A DNA stretch of 64,000 bases from contig NC_016133.3 in NCBI RefSeq assembly GCF_000005505.3, forward strand, positions 40,389,237-40,453,236. Direction: 5' to 3'. Shown piece after piece: positions 57,374 through 64,000 of this stretch. The DNA is from Brachypodium distachyon (lineage: Eukaryota; Streptophyta; Magnoliopsida; Poales; Poaceae). The position numbers and the translations under genes were made by a program. The number at the start of each line of letters is the position of its first letter. Within the stretch, counting starts at the first letter, position 1. Below the pieces are notes generated by a model. That model was not told the origin of the DNA. It was given only the letters and a program-made list of their open reading frames with translations, and searched no databases.

Positions 57374-58454
57374 CTGATGAAGAGCGTAAAGAGGAAATTA
57401 AGAAGGAAAACGATACGGCAAGTCAAAAAGAAGGTTCGTATCTGTCTAGTTTTTGGTTATCTTGTTTTTTATATGTAAAGTTTTTTACCCCCCGACCCCT
57501 ATGCGTGCTGCTCAGCATGCCAGATTTGGTAGCAAGCCTACAATGGAAGATGTTGTAGACTGTGTTCCAAGGGCTTCCAGCCGATGCAACGTAGGCTATT
57601 TTTTTGAAGTGATCAGAAGCTTTTCGCACTGTGAGCAGAAGAAGCAGCTGGTTAGGGATGCTGGGTTTGGGTGTCTTCTGTTTTTTGACGGATGTGTGGT
57701 TCCAAGGCTCTTTGCCCAATACATAGCTGACAATACCTGTGTGGAAGGAGAGTATATTTACATCCATTCCAAGCAAATTAGTTTGACCATAGCAGCTGTG
57801 CACGATGTTCTAGGGATCCCTCTTGGTAAACACCCCATCCCGCTGGATGACCTCGGGAAGATTGAATTCCTAGCTCTGTTTGGACTGACAGAGATGCCTA
57901 CAGTCAAGTTCTTCAGGGATCTAATATTGAATAGAAGTGTCGATGGGGACCAGTTCCTTAGGTGTTTTCTTGTTGTTGCGTTGGCTACTTTTTCATGTCC
58001 AACTTCTAGCACAAAGCCAAGCACCAAGTGACTGGGATCATTGATTGACATCGAGAGGATTAAGGATCTTCAATGGTGCGCCCTTGTTCATGATTGGCTC
58101 CTTGCGTACATCAACAAATATCAAAAGGACAAGATGAAGGTGCTACGGTCATCAAGCACACTAGGAGGATGCATATATCAGCTAGCGGTTAGTCATATAT
58201 GTATCTATTTTCTGTTCTAAGCTCTTTTTTTTCCTTCTTTTTTCTTGATGTACCTTTTTTTTCCTTTGGCAGCTGCTAAATGTTTTTTTTTCATGTTTTT
58301 GTACTGGCTGTAGGTACGAAGCTTGGATAATTTGGATTTTGGCACATTGGAACTACCACGCACCCTGCCTAGGTTGTATATATGGAAATCAGCTTTGATA
58401 AAGGATTTCAGCAAAATGGACCTGCAAGAGAACGGCAAGTATGGCGCGAGACAA
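57374..58454 (+). pseudogene. Ulp1/plant-mobile-domain-like gene, continuation
   Basis: Three further exons resume after the Tat element. Exon 57,374-57,433 codes 20 residues in phase 0, very basic (VKRKLRRKTIRQVKKK), a possible nuclear signal. Exon 57,516-58,187 codes 224 codons (HARFGSKPTMEDVVD, AGFGCLLFFDGCVVPRL, IAAVHDVLGIPLG, then LQWCALVHDWLLAYINKY), with one in-frame TGA at 58,029-58,031. Exon 58,314-58,454 codes 47 residues (LDNLDFGTLELPRTLPRLYI to GARQ). All exon ends are phase 0, including those left of the insertion, so they form one gene. The order 'xGFGxLL, AVxDVLGIPxG, W(C/A)xxVxDxL, PRxxxW' is that of the region preceding Ulp1 (C48) protease domains in many grass, often transposon-borne, proteins; the protease itself would lie beyond the next insertion. 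Identification as such is inference. Confidence 0.6.
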
Positions 58455-58505
58455 GTAAGCAGTTCATTCATTGGCTTCTTCTATGTTTTATTTTTTATTT
58501 TTTAT

Positions 58506-59339
58506 TGTTGTTGTTCTCGACAACAATTAGAATAAGGGGTGCTAATGCTCGATGGCACAAGTGCGGTTATAAAAGTAGGGCGTGTACGCTGGCCTTATAG
58601 CGAAGGTCCCCGTACACTTGGACAAGTTGACACGTCGATATTTTTTGAATAGGTTCAGTCGACCCTGCGAGTGCGACTTAATCTTATGTTAGGAAAGGCT
58701 TCGAGGGGGTTGTTAGCCAAGGACTTGGGTCGAGCGGATCTTCCCAAGACACCTTTTGGCGAGAGGTTCGTCGGGGCCGCCTCGTACTTGGACCGAATGC
58801 GTATTTCCAAATATCGAGGTTAGGATACCCTCGGAACTCTAACCCAAACTCTTCTCCTTCGAGCCCGTGCCAACCAAGGTTAGCTCGGAGCCTCGACACT
58901 AGAGTCCCCTAGAAGGCTTCCTCGAGGCCGATCGACTTTCAGTCGAGAGCGACGCGAGAGAGCGAACCTTACAGGAAGCACTCTAGCCCTCTTCCCTTGA
59001 GTTTATTGAAGTGAGAGTGAATGATACATGCCCCATGGGGGCTATTTATAGCCTAAGGGTCCATGACAAAAGTGGGACTTGGTCCATGGTCCACCATGGA
59101 CTAAGGGCCCCCTCTCACACCTTTCTTGCCCCCTATTCTAGCTCATTTGACCATTTGACCATGGCATGAGAGGTTTGAGTTGTTGACTTGTCTTCCTTTG
59201 CCACGTAGGATTGACCGTGCCACGTAGGATTGACCGTGCCACGTTGGCGTCTTGACTCATGCTTGGTAAATGTTGACTTACTCGTCGCCACGTAGGATTT
59301 ACGGCCCGGCCCATACAAAGGTTTTATTTTACTACAACA
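58506..59339 (-). repeat. 3' LTR of the second Gypsy-type element
   Basis: The plus-strand sequence begins TGTTGTTGTTCTCG (58,506 or 58,509) and ends CTACAACA at 59,339, giving the inverted TGTTGT/ACAACA ends usual for LTRs. A minus-strand TATA box (TATAAATAG, plus-strand 59,042-59,050) indicates minus transcription. Just inside, the minus strand reads CTCAAGGGGGCTAC directly before TGTTGTAG, a good polypurine tract. The LTR contains a small tandem repeat of GCCACGTAGGATTGACCGT (59,209-59,247 and a partial copy at 59,287). Confidence 0.8.
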
Positions 59340-59479
59340 GTAGCCCCCTTGAGCTGGAGGCATTGAGAATGCCTTCGGGTCAACCTCTGATGCGAGACTC
59401 TTGAGTCCTGTTTTTGTATTCGCGATGGTGTCTTTGATGAATTCCCTGGCTGGCTCCCTTATGAGAAACAGAGGTACTT

Positions 59480-59740
59480 GGTGATTTTCCTGCAAAGAAA
59501 TGGAGCCTTGGGGGCGTTGCGGGGAAATTTCATGCCCATGGCGATGTTCTCTGCGAGAAATCGAGTTTTGGGGGTATTTTAGCAAAAAAACCGGGACCCT
59601 AGGGCCTCTCTGCGAGAAATCCAGTGTCCCGGAGGACTTTTTTGCAAAAACCAAGGGCCCTGCGGGCCTTCCCGAAATTTTCAGGGTCTTATTGACAATT
59701 TCCCCAAAATCCTGGGTTTTCCCGCAAAACTTGCGAAACT
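59480..59740 (+). repeat. Degenerate repeat of about 65 bp
   Basis: A theme CTGCGAGAAATC(C/G)AGT, a G-rich block (GGGGG or GGAGGAC), then TTT(A/T)GCAAAAA and CC(G/A)AGGGCC recurs about four times with much variation. It is non-coding and lies just internal to the LTR and polypurine tract of the second Gypsy element. Confidence 0.5.
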
Positions 59741-60639
59741 AGCCGGCTGCGCGGGCCAGCCAGGCCGGCTTTGCGCGTGTGCGGGCGTGAGGTGGGCCGG
59801 AGTCTGGGCCGCCTTTGGGCGCACAACCTTCCTTTTTTTTTACTGGCCGTCTTTTTTGGGCCACAGTTGGGCTTCTGCCCAGCTGGCCAGATACCAGTTC
59901 GTGTTTCAAGTGGGAGATCCGACGGGTGAGGGCATCCCTTAGCCCTAGATCGGACGGCCCTGGGGTTGTCTTCAACCTCGGTACGGCCAGGGAAAGGTGG
60001 CGGTCAAGCCGGCCACCTTTTCCCCTTTGTCCCTTCGCCGGCGTCACCGTAGGTGACGTGGGGAGCTGCGGCTCTGGTCAGGGCCGTGCGGGGGGGCTCC
60101 CCTTTTCCTCCTCCCCTTCTTTTTTGGAAAGAGAGCTTGTCCATTTGCTATTTCCGTCGGCCTTGGACTGGAGAGAGGACAACGATGTGTCGCCGGAGGA
60201 TTGGCTTGGGTCCGGACATCTAGGAGCTTGCTGGCCAATAAAATGAAGCCCTTGGGCACAGTGAAGCTTCACACCATACTCGTTTGGTTTTCCCGGTGCC
60301 GAAGACGTGCTCGGCGGCATCCGGCACTCCTTCGAGGGCTTGGTGTAGTAGGCAGCTCCGCAGGGGCGCTAGCTATTCCACAGCGACGACGGAGGTTGTG
60401 TTGGTTGTTGGGGGACTGCCGCGGAAGCTCTCCATCGTTGAGCCTTCGTGGGGCCTGGAGCACGTCCGAGGCCGCTCGGGGCGAGGTGTCGATCGTGCCT
60501 CCTAGTGCTTCCGGGTGACCCCCGTTGTCGGCCGCGCCCCTCCTGCTCGTGCGAGGGTGAGTGGAGCTCCGTGCGATAGGCTTTGGTGCCCTTTGGTCGC
60601 CGGCAAGGCTTCCGGGCGTTTCGTCGAGCTCCTTGGGAG

Positions 60640-61200
60640 CATTCCGGGTAACATGGCATGGCGCGCGTCTGGCGTGGCTCGGCGCGAGCATGAAGCGGCG
60701 CAGCGCGAGCATGAAGCGGCGCGGGCGCGTCGAGCGCGTCGCGGCGAGTGCGGGAGCATCTTGGCGAAGGCGCGGCGTGGCGTGGGCACGGCATGGTGAG
60801 GGCGCCACGCACGCATAGGCGCGGCGCGTGCACGGGCACGGCATGGCGCAGGCGCGGCCTGGCAAGGGCGCATGCACGGGCACGGCACGGTGTGGGTGCG
60901 GTGCGCGGCACGCGCACGGACACGGCACAGCGAGAACGCGGCGCGCGCACGGCGCGCGCACAAGCACGGCACGACGCGGGCACGGCCTGGATGCGGCTAG
61001 GCGTGCGTGTAGGCACAGGCGTGGGAGCAGCTTGGCGAAGGCGCGGGGGATGCACGGCTGGGATGCAGCCGGGCGTGCGTGCGGGCACGGGCACGGGAGC
61101 TGCTCGACAGGAGCGTGGCGCACCCACGGGCGCGGCGCAGTCGCAGCGAGGGCGCGGCTAGGCGTGCGCGTAGGCACCGGCGCGGGAGCTGCATTGCGCC
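60640..61200 (+). repeat. GC-rich repetitive tract, GGGCACGGCA and GGCGCGGC motifs
   Basis: About 560 bases are made of shuffled short words: GGCACGGCATGG, GCGCGGCGTGC, GGCGTGCG(C/T)GTAGGCAC, GGGAGC(A/T)GC. A larger unit of about 130 bases can be made out (TAGGCGTGCGTGTAGGCACAG near 61,000, TAGGCGTGCGCGTAGGCACC near 61,160). Long open frames exist on both strands through it only because stop codons are rare at this GC content. Confidence 0.7.
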
Positions 61201-61443
61201 GAATACCATGCGCGCAGAGGAGGCAGCCTCCTCCCCTCCCTTCCCGCGTTGGGCTGGCTGGATGCTTGCGGGGCCTGCGGCCCGCGGGATGGCCCAACTG
61301 GCCCGGGCCTCCCTTCTCTCTCTTTTTTTTGACGATGTGGACCGGAGTCTCTGGCCCGAGGAGCTTGGCTTCCTCCCTTTTTTTGTCTATTTTGGAATTT
61401 TTCCACACTTTGCTAATTTTTGGCGGGTCTTTTTGCAGTTCAG

Positions 61444-64000
61444 ATGGCGGGACCCGATGTCGAGCGTCCGGTGGGTGAGCCGTCGAGAGGGTCTTCTGCG
61501 GCGCAGCTCGCGGCGAACCGACCGTCGCGGAAGAAGAAGGTCTCCTTCCGCCCTCGTGGTGGCCCTCCCTTGGTTCCGACAACGCCGGTGAACGGCGAAG
61601 GTTGGGCACACGACCACCTTCTCCCTTCGTCAATGAGCCCCGAGGATCTTGCCCAGCTGGAGGAGGTGGGATACTTCCCCAAGGGGGAAGGTATCCTGCC
61701 CGATGGCGAGGAGGTGAGGCTCGACCAGCGGCGGCGTCCGGGATGCATCGTGGCATTCTCGGATGGGTTCCATGCTGGCCTGTGTGTGCCTGTTCACCCC
61801 TTCTTGCTGGAGTTCCTGGAGACGTACGGCATCGAGTTGGCCCAGCTTCACCCGTCGACGATCGTGAGGTTGAACGTTGTCAGGTGGTTGTGTGAGATGG
61901 CGCTTCACGAGGAGCCTTCGATGAAGCTTCTGCTCTTCTACTTTACCGTGGAGGTGAGGGAGCTGCTCACTCCGGACGGCTTCGCTCTAAGCGCCTTTGG
62001 TTCGTTGAACCTGAGGCTTCGCTCCGGCTTTGGGGATGACTTCCTGCTCATGTCGGGGAAGAGTGCGGAGAAGTTGTTCGTCAAGTGGGAGTCCTGGTGG
62101 TTTCTTCTTCGGGCTTCGAAGACCCGTCTTCAGCACACGGGTGATCTCCCCCGGCACTCTGGGGCCGGAGGTCTCAGGGAGGTGTCTCACCCCGGCGATC
62201 CTTGGTCGGCCGACCTCTGGAAGGTGGCCAAGATCAATGAGGTATCCGCCGAGAGCAGCTTTCGTGACCTCATGGAGGAGATGGTGATGACGGGACGCTT
62301 CATGATGAGGAGCCGTTCGAGGTTCGAGATTGGGATCTCTCGATCTTTCCGTCCTCCACAGCTCATCACCGCACGTGAGTGGCGCCCCTCTCCCCTTCAT
62401 GCTTTGATTGTTTTCCCTTGTGAATGTACTTAACAATTTTGGCTTGTCTTTTTCAGCGACGCTTTCCGAGGAGAGGGCGGCGTTGTGGGCCGCGCAGCTG
62501 ATAGGTCCGTATGGCGGACCGGAGCACCGCAACTACAAGACCAAGATCAGCGAGGGGGGATGCCACAACATCATCGCGAGGTGCTTCGGGAAGATGGTGC
62601 CGGTGCGACCGGACCCGAAGCTTTGTCGCCTTCTTCGAGTGAGCGATCGCTACTCCCGCTTGGCCACACCGTCGATGTTGGCAGTGGGGTCCAAGCTGCG
62701 GGACTCCTGCGGGAACGCGAAGGCGGGAACGGCGGTGCTGGGCTTGGCGATGCTTGTCGCGCCGGTCCCCAAGATACCCCGTCCATCGAGCGGATGCAAG
62801 AGGAAGGCTCCCCCGACTCCTTCTCCTTCTCTTGACTACGCCTCGGCGGATTCGGCGGACCCTGTCGTGGGCGAGTCGAGGTCCCCCCTGAGGGTGACCT
62901 TGGATCTGCACATGAAGGGGAAGATTGGACTTGAGCAAGTTCTTCCTCCTTCGAGTCACGAGGTTGAGGCTTTCACTCGCAAGACGGGGCTTCGGCTTCG
63001 GAGCGACTCAGTGGTGGAGTTGTCGACCGGAGCCAGCGGTGCGGGCGTCCAGGTGTTCTCCATTGGTCGCGAGCGCCCTAAGGAGGATGCTCCTACCTCG
63101 GGCGAGTGCCCTTCTCTTTTGGTCACGTCATTCTTTTTCCGAATGATTTTGACATGATCTCCTTGGCTTGTTTTTAGGTGCGAGGGCCGCGGAGCCCGGG
63201 GTTCTTGAGGGCGAGCCCCCGACTCAAGCGAGGGATGGAGCACTTCCGACGGCCGAGGATGGAGCGAGAGACCCTTTCGTGACATTGGAGCTGGTGAGCA
63301 TCCGCGACGTATCTCCCTTTGTCCTTTGGGTTAGCTTTGTGCTAACTCCCTCTTCTTTGCAGGTGAGGGGTTTGGTCGAGGCCGTGGGTGCCCTTCCTGC
63401 CATCAAGACTAAGGTGGGGGCGCTTTCTGCTGCTTTGGACGTGGAGATGTCCAAGTCTACCTTTGCCTTGAGTGAGTTGGCTTCGGAGAGGGTTTGGCAC
63501 GAGGCCTTGGAGGCTGAGCTTTCCCGCGTTTCGGTGGAGCTTGCGGCCGGGGAAACCAGGGCTCGACTTGCTGAGGAGCGCCAAAAGGACGAGATGGCGA
63601 GGACCTGTTGAGTTGAGGAGGACTTGGTGGTGGCCAACCTTGATAGGGAGCATGCCCGCGCGGAGGCTGCTTCCCTCAAGGTGGAGTTGGCGGCAGTGGG
63701 TGACGGCCCGATGCTTGCTCCTCGCGCTCGTCCTCCTCCGGATCATCGTCCCGAGGTGGTTTCGCTTTTGCTTCCCCAGGCCACCGAGATTCGGGAGACA
63801 ATGACTTGCTTGAGGAGTGTTCCCCAACCGGATCTTCCTCCGTGTCACACGGTGGATGAGGCGAGCAGGGTGCTTACTTCCGAGGTGGAGCTCATTGAGC
63901 CTACCGTGAAGAAGTGCCTCCTGAGTACGGGTGCTCAGCTTGTTTCGTCGGCGGTTGTGGCAGTCCTGGACGGCGGTGTCGGGATGATCGGGCTTGAGGG
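61444..64000 (+). pseudogene. Antisense extra gene of the second Gypsy element (Transposase_28 type), partial
   Basis: The ATG at 61,444 follows an acceptor TTTTTGCAG five bases upstream. Exon 1 ends at 62,374 (GTGAGT donor) and codes about 310 residues, with the family core VHPFLLEFLETYGIELAQLH, STIVRLNVVRWLCEMAL and a Trp pair (KWESWWFLL). Exon 2 starts at 62,457, in matching phase. Further exons start at 63,178 and 63,363 (both after pyrimidine-rich AG sites), the last with heptad-like Leu/Glu/Ala sequence suggesting a coiled coil. A TGA at 63,609-63,611 interrupts it; the frame then stays open to the window edge. Organisation (core, variable linker, coiled coil, introns, antisense to pol) matches the gene at 44,390, but the sequences are clearly different. 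The function of the family is unknown. Confidence 0.7.

Larger units (their letters stand above)
58506..64000 (-). mobile_element. Second Gypsy-type LTR retrotransposon, left part only
   Basis: An LTR, a polypurine tract on the minus strand, repeat-rich DNA and an antisense extra gene follow in the same order as in the Tat element at 41,592. This predicts that integrase and the rest of pol lie to the right of the window on the minus strand. The insertion is in the intron after the exon ending at 58,454. Target duplication and LTR age cannot be judged because the other LTR is not in view. Confidence 0.75.

Noticed and set aside
57374..57433. Alternative reading of this exon giving an acidic peptide (DEERKEEIKKEND)
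   Set aside because: It would need a phase-1 junction, whereas all neighbouring exons are phase 0; the basic reading fits without assuming a missing exon. The alternative is not fully excluded.
60269..61756. Open frame of 495 codons on the minus strand, rich in Arg, Ala, Pro and His
   Set aside because: It translates the GC-rich repeat tract; long frames exist in several phases there and none has a domain or splice context.
1..64000. Search for tRNA, rRNA, riboswitch, operon or defence-system features
   Set aside because: No cloverleaf, rRNA segment or prokaryotic gene arrangement was found; the window is plant nuclear DNA.

Overview
This is nuclear DNA from a grass, most likely a Triticeae cereal (wheat, barley, rye or Aegilops type). 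The reasons are spliced genes with GT-AG introns, a GC-rich single-exon gene of the grass type, Stowaway-like MITEs with the CTCCCTCCG terminus and TA target sites, and nested LTR retrotransposons, including a solo LTR that starts like the BARE/Angela/WIS Copia group. Nothing bacterial, viral or CRISPR-like is present.

Layout. Positions 1-18,000 form a gene island. A possible exon on the minus strand runs off the left edge (1-178). A complete seven-exon core alpha-1,3-fucosyltransferase gene (minus, 4,244-9,959, 496 residues) has two Stowaway MITEs in its introns. A single-exon gene (plus, 16,828-18,048, 406 residues) resembles the conserved plant At3g50340/At5g67020 family and has an SMI1/KNR4 (SUKH)-like segment. 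Between and around them is intergenic DNA with a few MITEs.

Positions 19,000-37,600 hold decayed elements: a PIF/Harbinger DNA transposon with both of its genes broken, a nearly full-length L1-type LINE (about 26,834-34,258), and a second, 5'-truncated LINE (about 35,310-37,552).

Positions 39,000-64,000 are a nested block. A plus-strand gene resembling the N-terminal part of grass Ulp1/plant-mobile-domain proteins has its exons at 40,001-40,252 and 57,374-58,454. Its second intron was invaded by a 15.6-kb Gypsy element of the Tat lineage (minus strand, LTRs at 41,592-42,338 and 56,438-57,185), which itself contains a solo Copia LTR with a perfect 5-bp target duplication. A second Gypsy-type element starts at 58,506 in the next intron and leaves the window. 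Both Gypsy elements carry an extra spliced gene on the strand opposite to gag-pol, of the Transposase_28 ('putative gypsy type transposon') kind.

Only the fucosyltransferase and the 406-residue gene look intact. No new biological system could be demonstrated. The items most worth a second look are the intron-invaded Ulp1/PMD-like gene, the antisense genes of the Gypsy elements, the odd ends of the Tat element, and several uncharacterised tandem repeats. All homology statements rest on reading motifs by eye, not on database searches.
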